Part shown: positions 31,535 through 45,843 of the stretch, one piece after another
How positions within the stretch are numbered: the first letter of the stretch is position 1
Layout of the letters: every line of letters starts with the position of its first letter
Origin: Chrysomallon squamiferum
Lineage: Eukaryota; Mollusca; Gastropoda; Neomphalida; Peltospiridae
Direction: 5' to 3'
Assembly: GCA_012295275.1 (NCBI GenBank)
Contig: CM022671.1
Location: 17,111,956-17,175,955 of the forward strand
DNA length: 64,000 nt
The notes under the pieces: generated by a model
What the model was told of the DNA's origin: nothing
What the model saw: only the letters and a program-made list of their open reading frames with translations
The model's database searches: none
Translations under genes and position numbers: made by a program

Positions 31535-32693
31535 AATAATAATAATAAGATAATAGTAGTAGTAGTAGTGATAGTAGTAATTCTAATAGTAGTAGTAGTT
31601 GCACAGCAACAAAAACAACAACAGCAGTAGGAGTAGAACACGAATCTACAGTCCATGCGATGACGTCATAATTACTTTTCCAAATGGCGATGTTGCTGAC
31701 CTTCAAGCAATATCCAGATAATGGTATTTTATTTAGTAGCAGAGTTTGGCCGCCAGACACAGATACTTGCAGTAAAATGGTAATTACAGACAACGTATTT
31801 AGTAAAACTATGATTTCGTTGTTCCAGGGTATGGATAAGCAAATGTATTTCAGCTGCATTTCCTTGTTCTACGGGTATTCTTTAAGTGCAGTGGAACCAG
31901 CGACATTCTTGTTGTTTTTTTCACAGATATCCATCCATTCCATCCCTAAGCAAATTGCCGGCGCATATTTTCTCTCGTATGCAATGTATGGTGCGTTAAA
32001 CGGTGCTTCCTAGCCCGAGGAACGAGTTAGTTAATAAGTTCACACCTCTCAAGCGACAAACATCAACAAAACATTTGTCAGAGCTTGTTATGAAAGTGTC
32101 GTAACCTGCGGCTGAAACTGGAATGTAGGAGGCTGTGCATAAAACGAGTGTTATTACAGACAATGAACTTTATAGGTCATCAAATTAGTCAAATCAGAAT
32201 AGCGACGCCCACATAAAAAAAATAAAATAAAATAAAGCCTTGAGCTTCGTTTGTTGGGGGGCTTAGACCTAGTTAACACTGAAAAGAAATGACACCTAAG
32301 CACATTGCCTTTTCCATGCTAATTGTTTTTGTGTTTTTTTTTTTTTCTGTAATCACAGAGACGAAATCTTTTTTTACGATTTTGATTCCATTAATAATGA
32401 AATTATTGCTTCAGAAATAGATATGGGCGTGAGTGATTAACTGAGAGAGAGAGAGGAGTGTGTAAAAAAACCAAAAAATATTTTCATAATTCTTGTGCTA
32501 TTCTAACTCATAATTATTTAGGGATCTTTATAGTCAAAAATACATGTGATTCTTAAAAAAATGAAGGTTTAGAATGCCAAATGAAATTTATAGTTTGTCT
32601 CTTTGTGTGAATTTTGTTTAATTTTGTTTCTTCCCCAGTCTATCTGAGGTATTTATACTATTCTGTATGTTAGCAAAACGTATACGTATAGTA

Positions 32694-32750
<57 letters not shown>

Positions 32751-33566
32751 TTCGCATAAACTTATACCTATTATTATTGGTAATTTATTGAATCTCAGAA
32801 TTCAAATACAATTTTTCAAACATTTAAAACATGACATTGAAATAGCTTAATATTAATAACATAGTAATATATCCGTCCTAACATCACGTGGACTCGTAAT
32901 TTAACACAGAGAAACTTGTTACCTTTGAAACAAGGATATATTCGTAATTTAACACAAACTTGTTACCTTTGAAACAAGGACATATTCGTAATTTAACACA
33001 GAGAAACTTGTTGCCTTTGAAACAAGGACATATTCGTAATTTAACACAGAGAAATTTGTTACCTTTGAAACAAGGACATATTCGTTTCCATATTGTAAGG
33101 CAGCCACATCGCTGGTATTGACCAAGAGCTAACTCCATGTAAAACAAGGGAAGGCCGCCAAACACCAACATAATCAAATAGGGAACGAGGAAGGCACCTG
33201 AAACATTAACAGAAATTATATATTACATACATACATACATATATATATATAAATACAACTTTGCAAATATAATGTCATTGTTTGGCACTGCAAATTTGAA
33301 ATATTGTCGGTATGTTCCATGTAGTTTGTTTGTTACAGTTTTACTGCAGTCAGGCTACATGTAATTGGTTAGAAGCAAAAACATCTGAAGTGTTATAGAG
33401 GGAATAATATTAAAATTGAATTTTAATAGCAGAAACAACTACTACTAATAATAAATAAACAAACAACCAATTATTATTATTATTATTATTATTATTTTAT
33501 TATAATTATTATTATTATTACTAGTATTATCATTATTGCTATTACTATCCTCATCCTCATCATCAG

Positions 33567-33618
<52 letters not shown>

Positions 33619-35486
33619 GCTGCTGTTGTTGTCGTAAGAACCACAAGAAGAACACCAAGAAAAGTAAGTTTTTCCGTAACCAAATTGTTACTATAAATAT
33701 ACTGAGTTACACTTTACAAATACTGAACATTTTGCGTACACATAATCATTATTTAAGAAAACTAGCAGATAAAAAAATGATAAAGAACAAAAAGTATTTC
33801 TATACTCGTTCATTCAGTAAATTATATAACAATGAGAATCAGTTACAACTAACTGTAATTATATTTTGTAAGGTCCAAATTCAGTTGGTAGAATTTATAT
33901 TAACCGTTATATAAAACACTGCTTAATGAATATGAAGTATTACAATTTACACTTCATCTGCAATGTATGTATGTATGTATGTGTGTATGTATGTATATAA
34001 CTTTTATTCTGTGTGAAAACTGATGATTTATTAAATTTGTATAAAAAAAAAAATTATTTCCGATGTTTATAATTAGACACGTGTTATTATTACTAGACAT
34101 ATAGTTTTATTATTGTTGTTGTTTTTTCATCAGAAATGTTGAAGAACTTGACTAAATGGAATGATATAAATGTAACCTCTTTCAACATTACGTAAGTTTA
34201 AATTAATCATGTTCCATTACTTAATATTTCCTTTTTCAAACTAGACAGGATTTTATGGTTGATTATTTCTCCGAGTACAGAACACCAGTAATAGAAATGG
34301 AGGGGTGGGGGGGAGGAAAACGCAGGGGGAGGGCGTTAACCTGAATTTTAGTTTTCAGTTTATATCCTGAATCTGTTCTAGCACAGAGTCTGAGACGTGA
34401 ATTAGCTTTGCCTTTGTCAAGTTTCTATCAACTAAAATATCATAACAAATACACAAACAAATAAATAAAAGTTTGCTGGAGAAACGTATTGCATCTTCCC
34501 AGTCCTTAGCAATCTAAACCTCAAAGATGTTAGCTTAACTCTCCAAAAACCCCTTTGTTTTCTTCACTGCAGAACATCTTTTTTTACGTTGTTTTATTTT
34601 TGTTTTAAAACTCGTATAAACTCCCTATTCGAGAGTCAGTAGGGAAATGATAGACATCTGAATACAAAGAGACATTTCTGATATCTGATTTGTGTTAAAA
34701 GTTTCGTATGGCTGTGACTCAGAACACGTTACAAATAACGCATCACGTTTTAGGATAGGCAGAAAGATAATTTGCTAATTATGTAAAAGTATTGTGGGTC
34801 GTAACACTGAGAACCTGTCCCACCCAGAGAAAAACAGTCATGTGCTGAATCATCTCAGTTTTCTACGATGTTAGTTTTCTGTTTGTTTCAGAGCTGTCCA
34901 AAAGTGTATGGATGTATGTATGTGTGTTTGTGTTTGTGTGTGTGTTTGTGTTTGTGTGTGTGTTTGTGTTTTCTGGTGTGTTTTTTATAAACATGTGTGC
35001 ATATGTATGTATGAATGTATGTATGTATGTATGTACGTACTTATGTATATATGTATGTATGTACGTGTGTATGTATGTACATATGTGCATATATGTATGT
35101 AGTTATGTATGTGTGTATATATATATATATGTACATATATGAATGTATGTATGCATGTGTGTATGTATGTATATATATATATATATACACATACATATAC
35201 ACACACAACCAATACAATAACACACAATAACACACATTAACACAAACACGCACATACATATTTGCAATTACAAAGAGAGAGAGAGAGAGGATTTGTATTG
35301 TTGCATAATATTCTGGTTTTGTAATTACAAATATGTTTGTGTGTGTGTGTGTGTCTGTCTGTCTGTCTAAATAAATATATATATATATATACACACACAG
35401 ACACACACGTACATATATATTCGCACACCCACATAAGTACATAATTATACATGTGAATTAGTTGTATCTTTGTGCATTTGAATGTA

Positions 35487-35548
<62 letters not shown>

Positions 35549-38500
35549 ATATGTATGTATGTATGTATGTATATATGTATGTATGTATATATGTATGTAT
35601 GTATGTATATATGAATCTATGTATGTACCTATGTATGTATGTATATATTTTGTGTATGTTTTTATTTATGTTTAGTTATTTTGTATTTAGAAATACGGAA
35701 AATTACTCCATGTTAATAAAAACTTTAAGGAGGCAGTTGCAAAATACTGATGTAAAATGTGCCAGTGGAAAAAAATGTGACAGGCAAAGTGGGTTTACGA
35801 AATGCTGCAAGATGAAAACATTAAAGATCTATGCACGGAAGAAAATAATATTTGGACAGGGAAAGACATTTACGTTATTTTTACACTCTCCACAGAGTCT
35901 GAACACTGGACCGGTCATTCGCTGCCGGACGTTGTTTATTTCAACAACATGGAAACCGGAAGGGTGTTGCCAATGTATATAGCATGGCAAACGATGCTTG
36001 TTTTGACAAAATTTAATACGAAGAATCTGTTTCTGCTGCAGTGTTCGTGCGTTTGTGTGTGTCTGTGTGGTGGGTGTGATAATCATAATAATATAAAGTT
36101 ATTACAGTTACCTTCTTGAATGGAAATGTAAAGAAGACCTGGAAAAATGATAATTAATGTGTATTCTGTGATATTTCTTCAGAGAGGAATGATTCAGCTT
36201 ATGTTGCCTTTTGGAAATATTGTTTCCAAAGAGTTATAAAATAATAATTCATTTTATTTTAATATCGGACTTCATGCATATCCATAATTGATATTACAGA
36301 TATGAAAAATTGTTTATTTGCCTCGCTTTTGGCCTTCTTACCACTGAAGATAAAAATTCAGAAACTTTAATGAACTGATTCTTTTACTAAAATCTTCCGC
36401 CATTGAAAAAACTAAATAAATTTAGGTGATTGAGTATTTCGGATTGAATAATAGAAATATTACCTGAGGTACTATGTTGAGTTTATTTAATTTATACTGG
36501 AATATGATAGAATTATATGAATTAGACAGAAGCAATGTTATATTAATTAATGATCTGTTAAAAAAATACAAAAACAGAAACAGCACAATAAAATATGTAG
36601 AGAACCAGCTTTGATGATTATAAGCATGTAATTATTACGATGATATAAGAGTTAAAATTATTATTATTATTATTTACTTCATCTATTGTTTTAGGTGATG
36701 GTAAAATCTTAGAGACGACTTAGTACAATAAACTTTATTGTGTGAAATTCAGGTATTAATAAAACAAACCGTAGTAGTAACAGTGGTATTGGTAGTAGTG
36801 AAAGTACTAGTAGCAACAGTAATAGTAATACTATTATTAATAATAATTGTAATAGTAGCAGTAGCACTAGTAAAATTATCAAATTAAAAAACAGATTATA
36901 CATGCGCAAAAAAAGAAGTTTGTTTGTAAAAGTTATTCTTTTCGAAAATTTATCCTGCCTTGGTATTACTTTTATAACATCTGATAAAACCTAGGTTTAT
37001 ACTCTTGATATAAAATGTCACATTACTTATGGATAATTTTTAGACTTCTCACTTTTAATTTTTAATTTCTATTTTTTGAGAAACAAAATTTGGAGATTCA
37101 ATGTCCTGTATCATCAGAATGCTGTAGTATAAAGACAGTAGATAAATTAGAATAATTATTTCCATTCATTAGCTTGACTGTCGTACAAAACTAACGTAAA
37201 CCATTTACGCAAATAAGAAATAAAACTGGTGAGAAATCTCCGCCTTGACGTATGCCGTTTTGATGTAACAAAATAAACACAGTATTTGTTATTATTTGTT
37301 CAGTGTTTCTGCGTCCATTATCACGTATTCATATAGTACAAATACAGATTAATTAATACAGTGATTCGTACTTATACTGTGAATTAATTCAGATACAAAT
37401 TCTTTAGCAAATATTAATGTTGATATGTGTGTTATTAGGGAATATGATAATGTTTTATTTGAACGGCGTTGTAATGTTACGTAAAATAGCTGACACCCAG
37501 AAATCGAGTCGATAGCTTTTGTGTTTGAACATTATTGCTTTATTTTGACACGTAAAAATACGGTGTGGACAGGTGCATTTGTTTTATAATTTGCAAAGAC
37601 ACTAAGACCGCTAGTTATTGTAATGTTACACAGAAGCTGCTTTCAGAACATATGTTTAGTAAATAAAATTTGTTTTTCATTATAACTAGTGGTTTTGTGA
37701 ACTGCTGCTACTATGACGACAACAACAACAACTACTATTATAATTATTATTATTATTATTATTATTATTAATCTTTGTAACTCTTATTAACTCTTAAAGG
37801 ATAAAAAAAAAAAAAGAATTTTAGAAATAACGTACATATTAGTTTTCTTTTAAAATTTTACATCGTGTATATTATTTATTTGAATAATTTGACTAGTCTT
37901 GTCCATACTCTATTCTAGTCTGTAAAAAGTGTAAGTGTTCAAAGGACTGTTGTCTTTCATTTTTATCTCTTATCTTTTCCTTCTTTCTTTATAGGTTTAT
38001 TTGTATGTTTGTTTGCTTGTTTGTTTGTTTGTTTATTTATTTATTTATTTATTTATTTATTTGTTTATTTGTTTATTTATACCCTCCTCCTTATTACTGA
38101 AATCACTGCATGTTAAATATTAGACCCTCTCAGTTTGAGCTTCCAGTCGTGTTTTCTGAAATCCTGGAATCGGCCTTAATTTGTAATAATTTATTGTACA
38201 AACAAACAATATTTGCTGTCTACAATTATTAGAATATTCAGTTATTTGTCACTTAAATTATTTTTCATTGCTTTAAGTGGGTATTGGCTATTCTTTGTCA
38301 GGTAATCAATAGCTGTATAAACATTAACAATCTTCAGACTTTTCTTTTCTTTATTCATAGACAAACATTAACTGTTGTTATAAGATGTGAAACTCAGCTT
38401 AATTTATTTAATTATATGAATTATCAACTGATAAAATATTTAAAATATAATATATATTATTATTAAGAAAGCAAATGGAAATACTTAGATATGATTATTT

Positions 38501-39134
38501 ATTTTAATTTATTCGTTAGAAAAACCAACTCCTTCACAACAAAGAACGAAATGCTACTCTGACTTAAATATATCAGACGAAATTAGAATTAAATGTATTA
38601 TTAACACACACACATATGTATATATATTTATAGAAAAAACATAGTAATTAAAGAATAATTAAAGCGGAACATTTTAATAGCTGCAGATCCTTTACAGTTA
38701 TATTTCTTTAAAAAAATCTTTCATCATTATCAAACACATTTTGAATCTAATTTCTCCAACGAATTCATTGAAAAATAATATTAATACGTTACCACATACA
38801 TTTTAAATTTCCCTCTTTTTTTTTTTTTTTTTTTTTTTTAATAAGATGGTTAAATATACTCATGTATGACACATACACTTTATAACTTACTTGGTTTTTT
38901 TTTTTTTATAAAATAAGAAAGTTTAAATATATGTTTTATGTACGACTTACCACCACCATTTTTGTAACAAATGTACGGGAATCTCCAGACGTTTCCGAGG
39001 TCTACGGCGAATCCGATGACGCTTAGTAAAAAGTCCACTTTTTTACCCCAGGACTCACGCTGTGGTTCTCCTTTTGCTTTCTCAATAATCGTCGTTTTCC
39101 CGTCAACAAGCGGCATCTCTTTTTCCGGCGTCAT
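19055..39134 (-). CDS. SERT-like sodium/chloride-dependent monoamine transporter (12 coding exons, C-tail incomplete)
   Basis: Predicted plasma-membrane symporter that clears a monoamine, most likely serotonin, with Na+ and Cl-. Twelve exons (39134-38951, 33197-33063, 28385-28067, 26056-25918, 24996-24862, 24166-24063, 23508-23384, 22842-22730, 22374-22246, 21235-21136, 20753-20653, 19222-19055) join in phase with GT-AG sites to 584 codons. All 12 SLC6 helices are present. D45 in TM1 matches the amine-binding Asp98 of human SERT; Y123, F315 and F321 match Y176, F335 and F341; Q312 matches the chloride ligand Q332. EL2 has the Cys pair C147/C156 and four N-glycosylation sequons. Closeness to SERT rests on the [11 protein letters not shown] loop, the TM3 stretch YYNTI and LGLDTTF in TM8. 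F42 and G420 are DAT-like instead, so a DAT-like or ancestral transporter is possible. The last exon, after GSFPE, was not identified. Confidence 0.93.
19223..20652. other. intron 11 of the SERT-like gene: homopolymers, AAT tract, minisatellite
   Basis: Contains an A homopolymer (about 19340-19367), an AAT tract (about 19566-19630) and the ~28-bp minisatellite at 20035-20315 (listed separately). No conserved exon was seen. Confidence 0.7.
20035..20315. repeat. ~28-bp minisatellite, about ten copies, in intron 11
   Basis: A unit containing GATTGTCATTAATAT followed by a variable A run and ATATGTT is repeated head to tail about ten times. Copies differ mainly in A-run length (4-9) and CGTT versus CATT. 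Confidence 0.9.
20653..20753 (-). CDS. SERT-like exon 11: IL5 and start of TM11
   Basis: Encodes [20 protein letters not shown], the loop between TM10 and TM11, then the TM11 start FISPIFLL. Phase 1 in, phase 0 out at gtaccg. The acceptor is immediately preceded (in transcript sense) by an ATT triplet microsatellite at about 20756-20853. Confidence 0.92.
21136..21235 (-). CDS. SERT-like exon 10: EL5 and TM10
   Basis: Encodes [20 protein letters not shown] followed by [14 protein letters not shown], matching SLC6 TM10. The acceptor lies in a strong T-rich tract. Exit is phase 1 at gtgaat. Confidence 0.92.
21236..22245. other. intron 9 of the SERT-like gene
   Basis: A-rich intron with a long A/AAAT stretch (about 21407-21477) and the ~68-bp tandem array at 22028-22237. 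No coding sequence seen. Confidence 0.7.
22028..22237. repeat. ~68-bp tandem array beside the exon 9 donor, three copies
   Basis: Three copies share GAAATAAAATGTAAAGGGAA, then TAACAGAGATGAAAGGCCAA and ACACGAAA-CGTCACG ends. The last copy finishes about ten bases from the exon 9 donor at 22245/22246. A 13-base word, ACGAAACAGAAAC, occurs both in the last array copy (about 22212) and inside exon 9 (about 22274). Confidence 0.8.
22246..22374 (-). CDS. SERT-like exon 9: second half of TM8, TM9
   Basis: Forty-three codons, phase 0 both ends: [16 protein letters not shown], the basic loop LRKRRE, then TM9 ([16 protein letters not shown]). Donor is gttagt. A ~68-bp tandem array starts about ten bases into the following intron. 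Confidence 0.92.
22730..22842 (-). CDS. SERT-like exon 8: EL4 and first half of TM8
   Basis: Encodes [20 protein letters not shown] and the TM8 start, ending LGLDTT before gtaagt. T417 sits where human SERT has Ser438. In human SERT, mutating Ser438 to Thr is known to weaken antidepressant binding, so the pharmacology here may differ. Confidence 0.92.
23384..23508 (-). CDS. SERT-like exon 7: TM7 and start of EL4
   Basis: Encodes [20 protein letters not shown] with conserved Asn and Ser (ion-site residues), then [18 protein letters not shown], the start of extracellular loop 4. Phase 2 in, phase 1 out at gtaagt. Confidence 0.93.
24063..24166 (-). CDS. SERT-like exon 6: TM6 and start of IL3
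   Basis: Encodes [20 protein letters not shown], the unwound TM6 that lines the substrate site. Q312 and S316 match chloride-coordinating residues and F315 and F321 match aromatic lids of human SERT. Then [12 protein letters not shown]. Phase 0 in, phase 2 out. Confidence 0.94.
24167..24861. other. intron 5 of the SERT-like gene
   Basis: Contains ATG/ATC-type triplet words (about 24266-24350) and two A homopolymers (about 24421-24455). No coding sequence is recognisable. Confidence 0.7.
24862..24996 (-). CDS. SERT-like exon 5: TM5 and EL3
   Basis: Phase 0 to phase 0, 45 codons: [13 protein letters not shown], then [14 protein letters not shown] and LTDVN. Donor gtatgt. The acceptor and first six exon bases (cag|GCTGTT) belong to the first unit of a 30-bp tandem array that extends upstream to about 25465. 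Confidence 0.93.
24991..25465. repeat. 30-bp tandem array duplicating the exon 5 acceptor
   Basis: Ten near-identical 30-bp units (24991-25290) are followed by about six degenerate units. On the minus strand each regular unit carries TTTCAG followed by GCTGTT, identical to the real exon 5 acceptor in the unit at 24991. Copies group into families: CATAAATA toward the exon, TACAAATA farther away. Reading from any upstream acceptor copy gives four codons (Ala-Val-Arg-Leu) and then TAA. Confidence 0.95.
25466..25917. other. rest of intron 4 of the SERT-like gene
   Basis: AT-rich, with a 30-base A homopolymer at about 25839-25868 close to the exon 4 donor. Nothing else recognised. Confidence 0.7.
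25918..26056 (-). CDS. SERT-like exon 4: end of EL2, TM4
   Basis: Joins in phase 2 after a ttcag acceptor. Encodes [11 protein letters not shown], then GGIKW and TM4, ending WKGIKSSGK, which is the SLC6 signature before the TM5 segment. Donor gttcag is phase 0 and somewhat weak. A 30-base homopolymer A run lies in the intron about 50 bases past the donor. Confidence 0.92.
26057..28066. other. intron 3 of the SERT-like gene
   Basis: About 2 kb. Contains an AT run (about 26189-26211), a GTA/GCA triplet stretch (about 27140-27200), and CAA/AAT triplets (about 28015-28058) right beside the exon 3 donor. Small open frames near 26803-27115 exist on both strands but have no family motif. Confidence 0.7.
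28067..28385 (-). CDS. SERT-like exon 3: TM3 and extracellular loop 2
   Basis: The largest exon (319 bases). TM3 reads [20 protein letters not shown], with the substrate-site Tyr. The long EL2 that follows has C147 and C156, sequons at N148, N168, N174 and N178, and an acidic stretch before FFE. Donor is gtaata (phase 2), directly followed by AAT and CAA triplet tracts in the intron. Confidence 0.93.
28386..33062. other. intron 2 of the SERT-like gene
   Basis: About 4.7 kb. Besides the hairpin at 29741-29925 and the donor array at 32890-33085, it holds a degenerate repeat with the core AAGCTTCGAAATTC (about 28480-28560), GTA triplets (29420-29660), an AAAT tract (about 30025-30062), an AAT tract (about 30886-30952), a GA tract (about 31046-31119), CTAT/CTGT repeats (31308-31360), CAA/AAT triplets (31500-31548), a TGACGTCA palindrome (about 31663-31670) and a GT tract (about 32699-32748). 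A plus-strand frame at 31684-32013 is unrecognised. Confidence 0.7.
29741..29925. repeat. long near-perfect inverted repeat (hairpin) with T/A core
   Basis: Left arm 29741-29794 and right arm about 29871-29925 are reverse complements over about 54 bases with roughly three mismatches; the shared core includes ACCATCGCAGAATTAGTCC. Inside the arms a T-rich tract (29795-29837) faces an A tract (29851-29869) across a loop of about 13 bases, so the whole element could fold into one stem of more than 70 pairs. It has no protein-coding content. It could be a small foldback or MITE-like element. Confidence 0.85.
32890..33085. repeat. 48-bp tandem array duplicating the exon 2 end and donor site
   Basis: Four copies of the exon 2 tail plus donor occur in transcript order at exon-end positions 33063, 33015, 32967 and 32923, spaced 48, 48 and 44 bases. 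Each encodes RICPCFK(G) or a frameshifted version. Donor dinucleotides are GT, GC, GT and GT. The 48-bp spacing is 16 codons, so copies two and three are in frame with exon 2. The fourth is out of frame because of a 4-base deletion. Confidence 0.93.
33063..33197 (-). CDS. SERT-like exon 2: TM2 and start of intracellular loop 1
   Basis: Enters in phase 1 after a cag acceptor and encodes TM2 ([20 protein letters not shown]) followed by the loop motif [11 protein letters not shown]. It exits in phase 1 at donor gtaaca. This exon end and its donor are the last unit of the 48-bp tandem array immediately downstream (see 32890-33085). Confidence 0.93.
33198..38950. other. intron 1 of the SERT-like gene
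   Basis: About 5.8 kb. Holds ATT triplets (about 33475-33617), a long composite of TATG, TG, TA and CA repeats (34905-35660), ATT runs (about 37741-37768), GTTT/ATTT repeats (about 38008-38080) and T homopolymers (about 38815-38839). A non-repetitive block at about 35700-36050 reads open in two plus frames but matches nothing I recognise. Confidence 0.7.
38951..39134 (-). CDS. SERT-like exon 1: N-terminus and TM1
   Basis: Start ATG at 39132-39134 has AAG before it (A at -3) and is the first ATG in the frame. It gives a short cytoplasmic N-terminus of about 33 residues, shorter than the roughly 80 of human SERT. TM1 carries [17 protein letters not shown], with the amine-binding Asp. The exon ends in AATGGTGGTG before donor gtaagt (phase 1). 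The frame stays open upstream to at least 39302 but without an ATG, so an upstream coding exon cannot be excluded. Confidence 0.93.
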
Positions 39135-44129
<4,995 letters not shown>

Positions 44130-44640
44130 CCCGGGTAGTGGAGCAACCATGAGGCGCTGCCTTTGTCATATCAGTCCAGCAGATCTACGGATCTCATGAA
44201 TAAGTATGAGACATTATTTGTAAAGACAGTTCCTAGATTGACTGGGCTATGCTCCCGTGCTTTCATGAATTTATTGGACAAGGGGACGCCCCTGGCTTTC
44301 TTCTCTCGTATGAGACTGCGGCTAGGCAAGGGTCGACATTCTGCACATCGCGGAAAGCAGCCCGGCTCTGGGTTGCTAATTAAATGCGTGCTTATTTCTT
44401 CGGCTGTGGATTAAGCAGCCCTGGCAACCCCCGACCTCAGTTTGTTTTGCGAGCCCCGCAGTTAAAACGGACAGGCATTATTATCCAATCTACAAACGTT
44501 ACCAAATCCGTGCGCGCTAACTTTAGCTTCAAGCCGTCGTGTCTTGATCCCCCCAATTATAGGAATAATGAATCAAGCATTATTTCCCTTTATCGCGCCG
44601 TCGTTAAAAGTTCGCCGCTGAAATATTAACATAGAAAATA
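44130..44640. promoter_or_regulatory. GC-rich non-repetitive island, candidate conserved non-coding element
   Basis: About 500 bases that are much GC-richer than their surroundings and free of simple repeats. Two short plus-strand frames (44163-44414, 44384-44629) overlap, but neither has a recognisable motif. The block has CpG-bearing words (GCGCGC, CATCGCGGAAAG) and homeodomain-type cores (GCTAATTAAATG, CCAATTATAGGAATAATG). It lies about 5 kb upstream of the SERT-like start and 3.4 kb upstream of the channel start. A regulatory role is inferred; an unrecognised short exon is the alternative. Confidence 0.4.
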
Positions 44641-45138
44641 CTTTTTCAAATGGAATGATTATGGTACTATTTTATAGCGATGAGGTTATATGGAAAAGAA
44701 AACATTTTTGCTTAATATTTTCATGCGTTGTTTTTATATCGAGATGCAATGCTGAGTGATTTGTTGCAGCCCAGTGTTAAGATGAAACAAGAAATTTGTT
44801 AGTGTAGTCAGTTGTTTATGTATGTAAATTTAATACACGTAACTTAATAATACTTGCTTAATGCGTATAAATTATCTACATCAGTTTCTGTTTATTTTAT
44901 TTATTACAATCATTATATTAAGAATTCGTATCATCTGTCTATAACATAAGGGTTTCGTCTACTCAACTTTTGAAAATAACAAATGCAATATTTTTCCTAG
45001 AAAGTTTAAAATAGATAAAAATAATTCTTATATAATTCAGCTGATTAATTTGAGCATTAATAGGAATATTTGTGAGCAACTACATAATGTATCTCATTCG
45101 TGTGAAAATCGTATTGCGATATTCAGTAATATTACGCT

Positions 45139-45260
45139 TCACGTCATTTCGGCATACGTCAAATTCGTCTTTCTGCCGCCTTTCGAGATAACGTCTCTGT
45201 TCAGCGAACGTTATTACGTCCGACGCTACCTTATCTACGTCATAACAAAATGACGTCATA
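45139..45260. promoter_or_regulatory. cluster of CRE-like ACGTC motifs
   Basis: Six ACGTC words occur in about 120 bases (45141, 45156, 45191, 45216, 45237, 45253). The last is a full palindromic TGACGTCA; ACGTCAT or ACGTCAA occurs in three others. CREB/ATF-type factors bind this motif. The cluster lies between two divergently transcribed genes, which suggests an enhancer or promoter element, but no transcription start is visible. Confidence 0.4.
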
Positions 45261-45413
45261 TAAATACATTTTTCCTTAAATGTATTTAAAATAAATAAAA
45301 TCAGTAAAAAATTAAAAATAAAAGAAAAACGAAAAAAGAAAAAGAAAATAAATTAATAATAAATGAATAAATAAAATTATATATATATATATATATATAA
45401 AACTAAAATATTC

Positions 45414-45455
<42 letters not shown>

Positions 45456-45788
45456 ATAATAATAAAAATGAATAAATAAATAAAAATAAAAATAAGAATT
45501 AAATAAAAACGAATTAAAAATGTGAAATATGTATAACCACCTCTCCGAGGTTCCAGCACGAAGACGAGATGTCAAGTTTAAGTCAAATATTTATTATTCT
45601 TTACAAATTACGACTAAACTATTTTTAATGCCTTGACTAGAATTATATTCTTCCGCGTGTTATTCACTCCAACTGTAAGGTGTTTGTCGTCAAACGTAAG
45701 ACTGTTTCTATGGCCAAATCACAAGGCAAATGATATAATTTTATTGATAGTGTTGATTATATCAAAAAACAACAACAACAACAACAAC

Positions 45789-45843
<55 letters not shown>

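Noticed and set aside
31684-32013. 109-codon plus-strand frame in transporter intron 2
   Set aside because: No recognisable domain and composition close to its surroundings; could be a decayed element but unsupported.
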